Source: Talinum fruticosum
Lineage: Eukaryota > Streptophyta > Magnoliopsida > Caryophyllales > Talinaceae
Assembly (NCBI GenBank): GCA_021018815.1
Contig: JAITYX010000030.1
Coordinates: 5,231,501 to 5,295,500 of the forward strand
DNA: 64,000 bases
Direction of reading: 5' to 3'
In this document: in pieces, positions 11,650 to 23,320 of the stretch
How positions within the stretch are numbered: position 1 is the first letter of the stretch
How the letters are laid out: every line of letters starts with the position of its first letter
Notes under the pieces: generated by a model
What the model was told of the DNA's origin: nothing
What the model saw: only the letters and a program-made list of their open reading frames with translations
Databases searched by the model: none
Translations under genes and position numbers: made by a program

Positions 11650-13270
11650 ACAGATCATCTAGAAGCTTGCGAAGGGGATGAGAAATCATCCTCCTCCTCA
11701 AATACTTTTCTTTTCTTTCCTGTATCCGGAGAGTAAGAGATATCGACCATCTCTTCCATTTCTTTGCTTCCTTCTTATGAGCCATATTGCCATCATCAAC
11801 CAAAAAGTCCAACTCCATAACAGAATCATCGGCAGAATCCGGGAAAGTTGTTCAGCCAAGAGAGGATCATTGGTCTGAAAGTTCATAGTAGAAGTTGGGC
11901 TAGGAGGAGGAGAGTTGATAGCAGATGCAGGCCCTGGAATAGGAAAGATGCCCCTATCCAGCCCAGCAGCAATACTCTGAATTCTGTCATCAAGAGGGGA
12001 AAGAACCGGGTTGGTAGCATTAGTGTCGGTTTCGGAGCAGCAGGTGCATTACCACCATCCTCTTCATTTAGGCTCGTGTCCACATTGGGAATCTTAGCGA
12101 TATGCGAGGAATTAGAAGCATTAACTGGTATCACAACAGTTGGAGTGGAGAGACCATCTTTAGACACTCTAGGAGCCCTACCCCTCTTTCTAGGAGACAC
12201 TTTAATCCAATTTTCAGAAGGAGGAACAGAAGAAGGAGAATTCGATTGACCCACATATGAAGGACTAACCCTCTCCCCAATGACGAGAAAAGCCATCACT
12301 ACCAAATTTTTCAACCACCACCTCAATTCTAGACTCAACTGGAGCCTGAGGACAAGCTTCAAGTAAATGAGACTCACAACCACAAAGAGCACACACTTCA
12401 TGAAGACCCTCATACGTAAGAGGAAGCAAAACCGAATGATTGTCATCATCCACTGAGATGGAACCTCTCAAGGGTTTCGTGATATCTATATTGACACAAG
12501 CTCTAGCAAATTTCCCTTTCTAACGAAGCAAAGTATGCTGGTCAAGTTTGAAAACCTCCCCACAGATTTTAACATCGTTGACAGGTGCGTCAAAATTCCA
12601 AAACTCCCAAGGGAGTCTTGGAATACGGACCCACCGATCAATCCTAATGATAGAGGAAGCATAGGGGTCAAAGAAAGGAATCCAAGGCCTAAGAACAAGG
12701 TTTAGACCTTGAATGAACCAAGATCTATTTTCCCAAACAAAGTTCTTATCATCAATGTTGGCAAACTGAAAAAGAAACCAACCATTACCAAGTTCCACAT
12801 AATCGATATTGCCCTTGACAGACTTCCAATCTAATTGAGTTTTACCTTTAACTATATGCAGAGGCAAAGACTCCCCCAAACCTTACCCAAAAGACACAGA
12901 GCTTTGAAAAGGTCAATATTAGACAAAGAAGAGAATTCAGAGGCCAACAAATCGTTACCATTCAGATTAGGAATGCCATCACTAGACTTAGAACTTATCC
13001 TATGCGAGTAATCATTTCCAGCTCCTCTGTGGAGAAGACTAGAATCTGGCTCAACCGAGGAAGATCGAATACCATGTGGATTCTCCAGACCGAACTTAAC
13101 TTGTCGGAGAAAGATGAAGAGGGGCCCCGATCATTATTGCCCGAAAGAAGATTTGAGCATTCAGCCAACACACTTGTGTTTGGAAGTTGGGCAGGAGAAT
13201 CGGAAAAGGAATTTTCGTTTGGATCAAGTGGCAGGCCATGGGGGATATCGAGTTAAGTGGTGGAATATCG
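11650..13270 (-). pseudogene. LINE ORF1: DUF4283 and CCHC zinc knuckle (gag-like, broken)
   Basis: ORF1 proteins of plant LINEs bind the element RNA. The central block (12520-12879) is a DUF4283 domain with DYVELGNGWFLFQF, FVWENRSWFIQGLNL and RIPRLPWEFW. It is followed by a knuckle of form C-x2-C-x4-H-x4-C, CALCGCESHLLEAC, at about 12.37-12.42 kb. The C-terminal part is Ser/Pro rich (VGQSNSPSSVPPSENW), then acidic and basic stretches to about 11.65 kb. The N-terminal part in another frame (LASEFSSLSNIDLFKALCLL) shows a frameshift at about 12.87 kb. Others lie near 12.48 and 11.9 kb. The exact start is uncertain. Confidence 0.85.
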
Positions 13271-14106
13271 GACATGAGCAAAGGAGACTTAACAAAAGAG
13301 AGTATAAGCAGAGGTACAAGCAGCCTAATACCCAAAGTCCGCAATTTATAGCTCCCCGAGACCACACCAAAAGGTCGAATAAAACAGTTGCTATAGTGAC
13401 AGCAAGAACACCAAAAAGTGAACACACAACCCATGAACAGTAAAAAATCCCAAAACACTTCTCATAGAAAGATTAAGTAAACTGACGCCATCAAATTTTA
13501 CACAGAGAAAAATCCGGACCCCGTAAGCAAATAAATTCGAAAACAAGGAGTAGAAGGGAGGCGAAAAATTCGTACCTGAAAAAATGAAAAGGAGAACCAG
13601 AATTTCGGGAATTCTGAACCAAAGTTTACCTTGAAGATTGGGATCGATGTGAACAGTAGTAATAACTAACCCACGAGGAGTCGGCACCCAAGCGGTAAGG
13701 CGATCTGCCCACGACACCTTGCGCTGAACAGTTCTAACAACGACGAAATCAGACCTTAAGTCCTCTCTAACATCATAGTCGCCCTTAATCCCATCCAATC
13801 TCTAGATACCCACACGCAACCCAGAAATCCCAAAAGTAAAAGCAACCGAGATCGTACCTGCCCATGATCGGAACTTCCGGATCCCATGCTTTGGAGCCCA
13901 AAAGTCACTGTTATGCTGAAGAGCCACGGAGAAAGCAGAGGAGAGACAATTAATTTGAGGACTAATCAAGAGAGGAGAGCAAGGAGAAATGGTGGAGGTG
14001 AGAGAGCGGCTAGGGTTACGGTGAAGGTCTGGAGGCTTCTTGAGTCTAGGGTACCGAAAATTCAGGAGCATCTCTCACTAGAGTATTCTTTCTCTCGGGG
14101 AAAGGA
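13271..14106 (-). other. LINE 5' leader
   Basis: This is the 5' untranslated region of the minus-strand LINE, between ORF1 and the right-hand target duplication at 14107-14123. Read on the minus strand it is pyrimidine-rich near the start. No known domain is seen. Confidence 0.6.
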
Positions 14107-15064
14107 TTTTTCAATATATTACTTGCACTTTGATAGGGATTACTTTTTTAGGCCAAGAAGACTGAGAGGTTTGGAGTGCCCCTTATCACCCCGGTTGGGA
14201 GCTTAGTAGAATCTTCCCCTAGCTTGTCATCACTTCCTTTGATTTTGCTTCCCCTAGGACAGCATGCATACCCTTTCCAAGTGATCAAAGATGCTTGATC
14301 TCCACACGGTATCAACAAGCAATTCCCAATTGGCTTTTCTCCTTGGACCTATTTCCACCATGGTTTGTCATGATCATACCCTTGTAACTTCAACTCTTCT
14401 TTCATGGACAGATTGTAGCGACCAAAGCATACAATGCCCTTGTGATACATAGACTCGCAACCAGAAGTGAATGACACACAAGCATGACAGGGCATTTTCA
14501 TTGTCACAAGCTTGACATAAATCTTCCGAGGCAGCTCCTTCAGTGACTTGTGGTGCTCGGCAATCGCTTAAAAAGTGAACCACTCCTTGAGGCTTACTCC
14601 GTTGATCTTGAACAATCACACACTTCCACTTACTCCCAATTTCCTTGACTACACTCAAACTCCAAATACCACACGGATTCAAGTCCCTACTCCATAGGAC
14701 TTTGCTCACTAGCTCACCAACGGGTTGTGTATTCCCATGTAAGGGGCCAAATTGTTGTCAGTTCTCATTCAAGGGAACAAAATAGGGGCAACCCAAACAT
14801 AATTCAAACTTTCTTTGCCAAGAGTATAACCCAAGTATAGAAAACATGGGGTAAGGCTTCTCAAATAAGACTAGCGCTCCCTTGAGCTCAAAGATTTCTT
14901 GGATGTTGGTTGGGGGCACTGGGTAGAGTGTAAGAGGCTTTCGGCTAAGGGACTCTTGGGCAGATTTGGTCCACAAAGGAGTTCTCCACAAACTAGCAAC
15001 ACTTCGGCTTGGTTTGGACCCTTTTGTGGCTTAGATTTTGAGGCTTGGGAAGGGGAAAAATGTG

Positions 15065-15571
15065 CTAGTGTGATTTTCTTCCCGTCCTTGGTAAATAAAT
15101 AAGTGTCAAATATCCATCATGAGACACTCTCCTATCATACAACGAAGGCCTACCTAACAACATATGACATGCATCCATAGGAATGATATGGCACCAAACT
15201 TCATCCTCATAGTTTTTGGCAATGCTAAATGCAACAAGACAACGAGATTGAACTTGCAAACCCTTACCTTGGTTGAGCCATTGTATGTTGTATGGGTAAG
15301 GATGAACGGATGCTTCAAGGCCCAACTTGTCCTCCATAGTCACGGAAGCCACATTGGCACAACTACCACTATCCACAATGATGGAGCAAACTCTCCCTTG
15401 CATGGTTCCACGGGTGTGGAAGATCTCTCTTTGTTCCTTCTTTAGGTCTTTGACTCCACTCATGGCACGGTGCACTACAAGCATCTCTCCCACATTCGTT
15501 TCTTCCACCATTTCCTCTATTTCCTCCATGTAGCACAACTCACGGCTAGGCTCTTCCTTCACACATAGCAA
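15065..15571 (-). pseudogene. Ty3/gypsy aspartic protease region
   Basis: This is the retroviral-type protease that cleaves the Gag-Pol polyprotein. The active-site motif is IIVDSGSCANVAS and the C-terminal hallmark is HMLLGRPSLYDRRVSHDG. The open segment is 168 codons and runs to a stop at 15065. It is in a different frame from the upstream zinc-knuckle piece (15559-15870), so Gag-Pol is broken here. No reverse transcriptase follows. Confidence 0.85.
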
Positions 15572-16597
15572 CTCCTCAAACTCGGCAACGTAATGACCCT
15601 TCGGTTTGGGCGTTCAGATGCAATATGGCCTAAACCTTGACACTTATAGCACCTCCGTGGGGCTTGGCTACCAAAGGGGGTTTTGGTGGGTGGGTTTTGG
15701 CTTTTTGTGGGGAAGTGGGTTGGGGGCCATAGGCTTAGGGAAGGGTGAGGTTGATTGGTTTTGGGAGAAAGGATTGGGTTTAGGTGGGGAAAATTTTGAT
15801 GGCTCTTTCTTGAATGGCTTACCCTTCTTGTGTTGTTCCACCATGTGTGCCAAGACACATACCTCATCAAATGTAGAATATTGTTGGAGCTCTACTACAT
15901 GGGCATACTTAGGATCCAATCCCCCAAATACCTCACAATATTTTGATCCTCACTCTCTTGGATATCACATTTGATGAAGAGTTGTTCAAACTCTCTTGTA
16001 TACTCTTCCTGGTCTTGTTTCCTTATTTCAGAGAGTGTAGCCGAGAGTAGCTATCTTACACATAAGTGGGTGGTAGGAAACGAGACTTTAGTTTGGACCT
16101 CATTTTCTCCCAACTCTTAATCTTTGGCTTGCGTTGCTTAGCTCTCTTATGGACCAAATTCTCCCACCAAGTGGAAGCAAACCCACGTAACTTGATGGCC
16201 ACTAGCTTGACCTTCTTCTCTTCAACCACATCCTTGTAATCAAAGATCCTCTCTACTGCTTGCAACCACTCAATGAACTCATCCGGATTCAACCTCCTTT
16301 CAAACTTCGGGATCTCCACCTTGAAGTCATGGGCTTGGGGGTACTTGTGGCATCTTCTTCCCCTCCTTTCCGAGCTCCTCTCACGGTCACTAAAGGTAGC
16401 AAAGGGATTGCTTTTATCTCCTTCACTTTGGGACTGATTAGTAGAGGGGAGCTAGGTGGAGGATCGTTGAGTTGGTGGAGTTTTTGTTTTATGGAGTCTC
16501 CAAGTTGCTTCCCAAGGTAGACATTTTGATTCCTCAAATCTTCATAATTCTTCATCAACATTTCAAACCGTTCCTCCAATGGAATATTGCCACTCAT
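15559..16597 (-). pseudogene. Ty3/gypsy gag with zinc knuckle
   Basis: The N terminus starts with MSGNIPLEERFEMLMKNYED at 16597. The capsid-like retrotransposon gag domain follows at 16056-16319 (NPDEFIEWLQAVERIFDYKD, ASTWWENL), then a Pro-rich linker. The knuckle near 15.63-15.68 kb reads CYKCQGLGHIASERPN. The first two Cys and the His are there, but the last Cys is Arg. The three blocks are in different frames. Confidence 0.85.
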
Positions 16598-16667
16598 CTT
16601 GTTCTTTTGGGTTTGTGAAAGGCTAAGGGTGAAAGAGGGTAAAAGAGGCCAAAGAGGGTCCCCTTAG

Positions 16668-16679
16668 CTCTGATACCAA
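16668..16679 (-). other. Primer binding site for tRNA-iMet
   Basis: On the minus strand the bases read TGGTATCAGAGC, complementary to the 3' end of initiator tRNA-Met. It lies four bases inside the end of the putative 5' LTR and just before gag, as expected for plant LTR retrotransposons. Confidence 0.8.
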
Positions 16680-17319
16680 ATATGATGGAGGGATAAAGGG
16701 TTAAGGCTAGGTAAAGGAAAATGGGTTTTGGGGGTAAAACTCCTACCGGCCAGAATGGGTCCTAACCGCAACGATTTTGGGAAAATGGGTCTTAAGTGGG
16801 AGTTTGGCTTTGAAAATTGAGAGGGAACACTTAAGATGGTAGATTAGAGAGGGGAAAATTTGAAAAGCAACCAAGAACAGATTCAACCTCAAACAAAGCA
16901 AAGAAGTAGCACCCTGCACACGGTTTTCCAAAACTGGCAGCACTACTTGTTTTCAAGGAGGGGGCTAGTAGGAAGCTTGTTGGAGCTGAAAACTTGGGAA
17001 CTACAAATCAACACACTGAAGATCAAGTGATAAAAAAGATCAAGAACACACGAGCTTGAATTTGAGAGAGGGGGATTTTCTAACCAAGCAAACATCAACT
17101 AAAACCTAGCAAGGATAAGGCACACCACCAAGTTGGATTTTCGGGCTTCTAATTGGGCACTAATGGATAAGGCACACTACCATTAATACCTAGTTAGCCT
17201 CTTTTATCACCACCTAATCTAGCCAGAATTAGGATAAGCAAAGAAACAATGAGTTGAAGGAAGGAGCCAAACTCAACTTTACTAACACATCAACTACCTT
17301 TTACATATCAGCACCTTAA

Positions 17320-17329
17320 CTATTTATAG
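17320..17329 (-). promoter_or_regulatory. TATA-like box of the Ty3/gypsy LTR
   Basis: The minus strand reads CTATAAATAG. It lies about 640 bases upstream of the LTR end and on the right strand to drive gag. This is judged by motif and place only. Confidence 0.5.
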
Positions 17330-18234
17330 TGCCTCAAAATGATGCTTACAACTCTTAACCCTACCTCATAATTACACATTTGTCCTCATAAAATTCTTAA
17401 TACATTCAGCTTGCAAAGGCAATAAAGTGAACAGTGAAAAGTAAAAAGCACATCCTAAAAGTAGCCAACACAAAAGGTGAGCAAGGATAGGTGTCGCTCT
17501 CAGCGGCATGCTCATATCAGCAACAGCTTCCAACAACCATATCTCCTTGGGAATTGATCCAAATGTAGCTCATGGGGCATTTTTGAAAGCCTGAAATGTC
17601 CTCTTTCCAGGCATATGCTATTTGCTTGATTTGGCCTCAGATTGAAGAAGTTATGCTTAGAAAAGTTGACAAAGGTCAATCGGGTGACCTGAACTAGTTG
17701 ACTTTGGTAATATTGACTTAATCTTATTCTTTCCGAATTTTGTGAGAATACCAAGACTTTCCCTTAGCTAAGGACTAATCAAGGGTACTTCACACAAAAA
17801 TTGAGGTTCCATTCCTTCCCCTACTTCAAGTTAAGCTTGTTGGAAGTTGGCCCATTTGTAGCTTGAAATGGGTTGTTTCTGGACTGATCTGAATGCTTCC
17901 ATCTCAATACTCCTAACTGTTTTATCAGCTCCCCTTGGTCCTAGACTTCTCACGAGCTTCCCTCCATCACCGAAGATCCCAGTTCACCTCGAACCATTTA
18001 GCCAGAGCCCTCAATTCGTAGGAAATTGCGTGGTATTTAGGGCTAGTTTCTTATTCATTCATCTGGATTTTCGTCAATGAAACTGTAATTGAACAGAGAG
18101 AGAAAATCAAAGGTGAAGTTTCCTTGAAATCGAGGTTGAATTTTGAGAAAGATTGTGGTTTTGTAGGCTTGGAATTACCTTGTGGGGTGTTTGTGCTGGT
18201 GGGTCATAGCCTGATGAGCTCGAACCTACATTTT

Positions 18235-18600
18235 TCATCCCCTATCACTAGCTACCAATTCTAGCAACCACCATCTTTGCCGGCACCCAACATCGACCGG
18301 CGCCCACCATGTCGCTAACCACCTATAGCTGCCACCATGCCGCCGAATCCCCAATTCCCAACGCCGCTGCCACCGAACAAAAATTCGTCCATTACTGAAA
18401 GAATTTCCTTCTTTACCACCACTATCACCCGAACCCACCACGTCCTCTGCTATGCGATAGTCTTGGGGTCTCATTCCTTTCAATGCCCTCCCTGTTCCTT
18501 CCTTCTTCTTCTGTCTCATCGTTTTCGACTCTGCCATCGTTTCGCTTTTTCTCTCTTCTCGGTGTCTCTCCCAAGCAAGTAAGCGGGCATCAAAACAAAA
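18235..18600. other. GC-richer segment with chance-like open frames
   Basis: The segment contains a 100-codon minus-strand frame with MAESKTMRQKKKEGTGRALK and a Trp/Arg-rich tail, and an overlapping Ser/Pro-rich plus-strand frame. Neither is recognised. It may be the leader exon of a lost gene or outer sequence of the Ty3 element. Confidence 0.25.
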
Positions 18601-20980
18601 CTGAGCAAGTAGGTAGTTAACGAAATAATTTAATGAATGATCATCATGGCAAGAGGTCTAATTCACACTATTCGTTCAAATTTATAAAGACACTTTAATA
18701 GAGATTTAATTAATTGATAATTTTGTTATTATTGATTAGATTCTAGGTACATTAATCTTTATATTTTTTAAATATAAAATTTATTAACAAAATTAAAAAG
18801 TTGGCCGGAGAGGATGTATAAGTGTGTATGAGAAAGAGAGAGATAAAGACAACTTTGAGGGAATTAACATATAAGATTATAGACAGGCATAAAAGTTCCA
18901 AATTATCAGTAGTTGTAACCACTCATAATGTATAAGTTTGAAAGATATTTGTCGGACTTCCAAATTCCAATAGGGCTACACCGAGAGTGAGAGACAGATA
19001 AAGACCGCATCGGAAAGAATTGAAGACAAAAGTTATTAGTGGAGGAGCTGCTTACGTTTAAAAAAATATTTATTAATTATTAATCTAAAAAATATTTTTA
19101 ATTTGAGTATAATTTGAGTATTAAGACACTCATAAAAAAGTTATAAGAATCTAAAAATATCCATACACATAGAAAGACACTCATAGTTGAAATCCTTAAT
19201 TATGTCACTGAAAGTGATTGCAACTATGGGGTCGAAGTTATGAAGGTTTACTAGGTCCAGGTTGGTTGGCGTCCATAATACAGAAAAATTTATCATATTT
19301 TTTTGTAAAAATTATTCAAATTTATTTATTGTTTTGATAGAAAAAATTATTCAAATTTATATTCAAATAACAATATTACAATTTAAAAAAATCAAAATAA
19401 ATATCCGTATATACAAACAGAGCTAGTAAAAACAAAATACATATACAATTAATGCTACAGGGACCCACGCGATTGGGCTCAGGTGTATTTGTGTATATGA
19501 TTGATTGACATTCGCCCTCCTTATATTCCTTATATTCAAATGTTCACCGCCACCTCTCATTTCTTAGGGAGAATTTGTACACACATTAATTGTGTTTGGT
19601 TAACCAGAACATTCTATTGAAGAACGTTGTGGGCTACACACAACTAAGTCGAGAAATCACTATGTAGGTTTCTATAAATTTTACTAAAAATATTATCTAA
19701 ATAGAATAAAATTATGTCCGATCTAACATTCGAAATAATTGATCCGAAATCAACTTGGAATCAAAGCTGACCCTATGTGAACATAACTTGTTTTTCTTGA
19801 TAAAACAAGTTTATTGGACTAAAAGTCAATTGATCCGAAGTCAGTCTAACCCGAAAAAATGATCAACTTGAAGTTGTAATCAAATATTACTATTATTTCA
19901 TAATACCCACATTCCCCCACTAAGTGATAGAACATATTCAAAATGTTCAAAACCCAATGATGGTAGAATTGACGCGCCAAAAATACATTATTATTTATTA
20001 AATGCATATCACTTATAGAAGTCTTGCTCTACACGACACCAAATCAGGTCATAGACCCTATAACATGCATCACATTCTATAAAAGGAAGTGAAAATATTA
20101 ATGCACCAAAAATACATTATTATTTATACCTTTAATCTAAATGTAAAAGTTTTACAGCATTTATAGTTCATGCTTACAACTTACTGCATTTATAAATATG
20201 TTTATATAACTTTACTATGTTTCGGCCACTCAAAGGACCATTAACTGTCATAATAATCGCGTATAACTGTCACCAAAAATAGTTGATCGGGGACGCCTGG
20301 ACAACAAGGCCTGTGAACAGTACATTTAATCGTTAATCGTTTAATTGTTCACAGTCGATTGCCGATTGGTTTACTAAAATCTAAGTCGGATCGTGAATCA
20401 TTATGATTAATTGATTAACCGTTTGTTGTATGGCTTGACTATTAAATGACTGATGTTCACTGAATGTTAAGTTTTATTCTATTACCTATGATTTATAAAA
20501 ATTAAGTTAAAGTATGTAAGAGCTCACCATAGATCTTCTAAGTTGATTTTACTATATAAAAGTAACGTATTAAATTTTTAAGCTCATTCTTCCATTATTT
20601 TACGTTTTATAAATTTTGGGGGGAATGCATGAAAAGGCACTGACATTGCATGAGGATGAAAAAAAGGAATGACAACTGGTCAGAAATTGTGATACATAAA
20701 TGTCCGACTTGACTCCATAGTTGTTAAAGTTCTCAAGTCTCTTGGCTCATATCAGACTGATCCTTGGTACTTGATTGAGAATTATTTGCATCTTTATTTA
20801 GACAAACCATAATATAATTTTACAATTTCACGTGTTTTATATGACAAAATATTATGTAAAGAGGATAGATATGTACCAATTTTAAGCTGTGCATATTATG
20901 ATCTAAGCGGTGAACCATTTATATGTGTATTTAAGGTATATTTAGTCCAAATGATAGCCATTTCATTTTCTAGATATAAA
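18601..20980. other. AT-rich intergenic DNA, no gene seen
   Basis: No coding signal is found on either strand. A short palindromic GATTAATT/AATTAATC-rich stretch at about 20.3-20.45 kb is the only local structure noticed. Confidence 0.5.
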
Positions 20981-20984
20981 GAAA

Positions 20985-21190
20985 GTCACAATTCCAAGAA
21001 CAATCAACAAACTCATCCATATTGAAGTTTTCTGTTCATGTTGTAGTCACAATCTCAAGAATATAATCAAATGATTTATCCATATTGATAAATAGTAAGT
21101 TTTCTTTTCATGTTGTACAAAGTTACAATGTCAAGGATAATCAACGGACTTATCCATATTCATAAATAGTAAGTTTTTTTCATGTTTTAC
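20985..21190 (+). repeat. Short tandem repeat, about three units of 65-70 bp
   Basis: Each unit carries GTCACAAT-TCAAGAA-AATCAA, then CTCATCCATATTGA and AGTTTTCTTTTCATGTTGTA, with variations. Units start at about 20.99, 21.05 and 21.12 kb. Confidence 0.65.
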
Positions 21191-21285
21191 ATAAAATGAA
21201 AAACATGGGAGTGATCTTACTTTATTAGAATAGCATAAATGGTGTTGACTTAAATTGTTGATTAATCATCAGAGATGGTTTTTCA

Positions 21286-21395
21286 ACTCCGCTTATGAAA
21301 CGAAACATTTTCTATTAAATGATGAACCTTTTTAGGGTTGTATATAATATTGTTGTCATACACGTTGTCCAGTAGACGCTTTGATCCTTGGTCCT
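21286..21395 (+). repeat. Direct repeat, left copy (partner at 24649-24752)
   Basis: Both copies contain TGATGAACC(T/TG)TTTTTAGGG, TTGTCATACACGT and GCTTTGATCCTTGGTCCTT in the same order. They lie about 3.3 kb apart on the same strand, with a hAT element and a CACTA end between them. Confidence 0.7.
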
Positions 21396-21501
21396 TTTAA
21401 GTTCATCTGTTGTCTACCACAGGAGGAAAAAGGCTAGGGGCAGATCACTATTGTAGTTCGACATCAATATGAAGATATTCCATCTCTCCTGCCAGTGTAT
21501 G

Positions 21502-23312
21502 TAGGGCTGGTCAATGGGCAGGGTACCCATTGGGCCAGCAGGGCTGGGCCAAAAGAAAGGGTCAAAGCTCAAGTTTAGTAATAAAAGGGTCGAGCTGATT
21601 TAGGGTCATGTGAAGATGGGCCATTAAAGGGTCGACCAGCAGGCCATTAATGGGTCAAAGTAAAAGGGTCATCTCATAATATTCACAAATTCCATTATTA
21701 ATTCTAATTTTATTATTATCCTAATTTGTTAAGGTAGGAAAAAAAGGGTATCTTTTCACTCCACTTTCTCTTTCCATTCTTTTTTTTTTTAAATAATAAT
21801 TTTATTACTTTTGATAACTTATTTATTTGTGGATAAATTAAAAATCAATTTACATGTATTTTTAATTTGTGTAGTAAATGTTATGAGAAATTAAAGCTAT
21901 GTATTCATTCATTGATTGGGTTTGCTCAAAATCTCAGCACTGCCAACCTAGGATTCTTTTTTTTTTTTATGATGTTCCAAAATATTTTACTTCAAAAAAA
22001 ATAATGAAATTTGATTACGGATGATTTTTTTCTTTTTAAGATTAATTATTCTACATTTTTTTCTATTGCTAGCAGTGAAAAAAAGAACAGAACCTTTTGT
22101 TTTTTGTATTTTTGGTTAACCAAGTGGGAATTTTTTTACAGTGGAAAATAGAAAAAAATAAAGGGGTTTTTTCTGTGAAAGAAATGACGCTAATTAAGGC
22201 TGGGGCAACGGGCCGGACCAGGCCGGGCTGCCCACTTACTTAACGTGCTGGGCGATACTTTTTAATAAATGGGTCGGGTTGGGTCATGGGTCAAATGACC
22301 TTGACCACCCAGGACCCACCCAATACATGCTTGCAGAAAATATGTGACGCTCGAATTAAAGGAAAGTCTAAACAAGAAAGTTCAATTTATATATGCGACT
22401 TATTTATTAAATAACTCGAATTGAAGATTGATCATAAATTTTATATAGTGTTAGTTTGTCCAAAACTTGGTATGAAAAGTATGTATCTTGCATATGTATT
22501 TTAATGGGTTTTATTGAGCTAATATGTTACTTAGAATGTTAAAATGAACCTTTCATAGACATCCCACAAGGACAAGATAGATAGAAGATAAGAAAATAGA
22601 GTTTGGGAGCCACTGCCACTTACCACGGGTACTCCCACAGGCTGTGGGGTAGGCTGTGGTGGACAGCAGCGATTTATTTAACCCAAAATACCCACCGCGG
22701 GTGCTCCCACAGGCCGTGGGATAGGCCGTGGTGGCCACCAGAAGTCCTCACTTACCATGGGAAGGCCCTTGATGACCTCTAGAGCCAACCATTGACCTCC
22801 ACGGGCTGTGGGAAGGTCTGTGGAGCCTCCAAAGCAATTTTAGACCCGCATAACCTGTGGGCTTTGTCCCGTGATGCTTGTAAATCTTGTATGTTATGTC
22901 GAGAAACGAGTCTAAGACCTTAAAGTATGACTTTGGATCCCGTGAAGAAGTTTTTACTGAGAAACAAGAGTTTAATATCATGTAGAGTTGCAAACTACGA
23001 CATATGCTTTTTCCAGGCGATTACCAATTTGTATTAGTTATGTCTTTAATGGAATTTGCCATGGGTTGAAAACTAGGAACTCGTTGCGCTTACAAGTTGT
23101 TTCAAGTACAGATGTTCTACTACTGCTTTATGCTACCAAACCAAGCACTAATGTCCATTCATGTTTAGCTCTGGCCCATGGGCCGGTCATGGGCGGGCCA
23201 GGGTCAGCTGGCCCATGACCTGGCCCAGCCCATTTTTCCCTGACCCGACTCGACCCGTTATAGTAATGGGCCGACCCTGACCCGCCCTGGCCCGTCCCAT
23301 TGCCCAGCCCTA
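21502..23312. mobile_element. hAT transposon, non-autonomous, 1.8 kb
   Basis: The ends form a terminal inverted repeat of about 22 bases: TAGGGCTGGTCAATGGG on the left and TAGGGCTGGGCAATGGG on the right strand. An exact 8-bp duplication AGTGTATG flanks it at 21494-21501 and 23313-23320. Near both ends are many GGCCCAT and GGGTC words, typical of subterminal repeats in hAT elements. No transposase is visible. A GC-rich repeat block sits inside at about 22.6-22.88 kb. Confidence 0.9.
22605..22880. repeat. GC-rich CCCACAGGC-GTGG repeat inside the hAT element
   Basis: Units of about 65-95 bp repeat the core CCCACAGGC(T/C)GTGG(G)TAGGC(T/C)GTGGTGG, as in 22617-22665 and 22692-22740, with weaker units to about 22.87 kb. 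A related block occurs at 36.78-37.15 kb. An open frame repeats TAYPTACGSTRG twice, a by-product of the repeat. Confidence 0.65.
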
Positions 23313-23320
23313 AGTGTATG

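Larger units (their letters stand above)
2871..14106 (-). mobile_element. Nearly full-length LINE (plant L1 type), minus strand, with nested insertion
   Basis: The 3' end is a poly(A) tail, seen as a T run at 2871-2884. A 17-bp direct repeat, TTTTTCAATATATTACT, flanks the element at 2855-2871 and 14107-14123. That fits target-primed reverse transcription of a full-length copy. In order from the right are a pyrimidine-rich leader, ORF1 (about 11.65-13.27 kb) with DUF4283 and a CCHC knuckle, a long spacer, and ORF2 (2908-7031). A 2692-bp element is nested in the spacer at 8686-11377; without it the LINE is about 8.5 kb. Both ORFs carry several frameshifts or stops, so the copy is dead. Confidence 0.9.
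14170..18000 (-). mobile_element. Ty3/gypsy retrotransposon 5' half (LTR, PBS, gag, protease), minus strand
   Basis: Read on the minus strand it has a 5' LTR (from somewhere near 17.9-18.2 kb to 16683), a primer site, gag and a protease. Reverse transcriptase and integrase are missing. The LTR end reads CCATCA, followed by TATT and TGGTATCAGAGC at about 16668-16679, which matches the 3' end of initiator tRNA-Met. A TATA-like CTATAAATAG lies at 17320-17329 in the LTR. Sequence left of the protease (14.2-15.05 kb) is not recognised. No second LTR is seen, so the copy is truncated or internally deleted. Both outer boundaries are approximate. Confidence 0.72.

Noticed and set aside
22553..22738. 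Frame repeating TAYPTACGSTRG
   Set aside because: It is produced by the GC-rich tandem repeat, not a selected protein.
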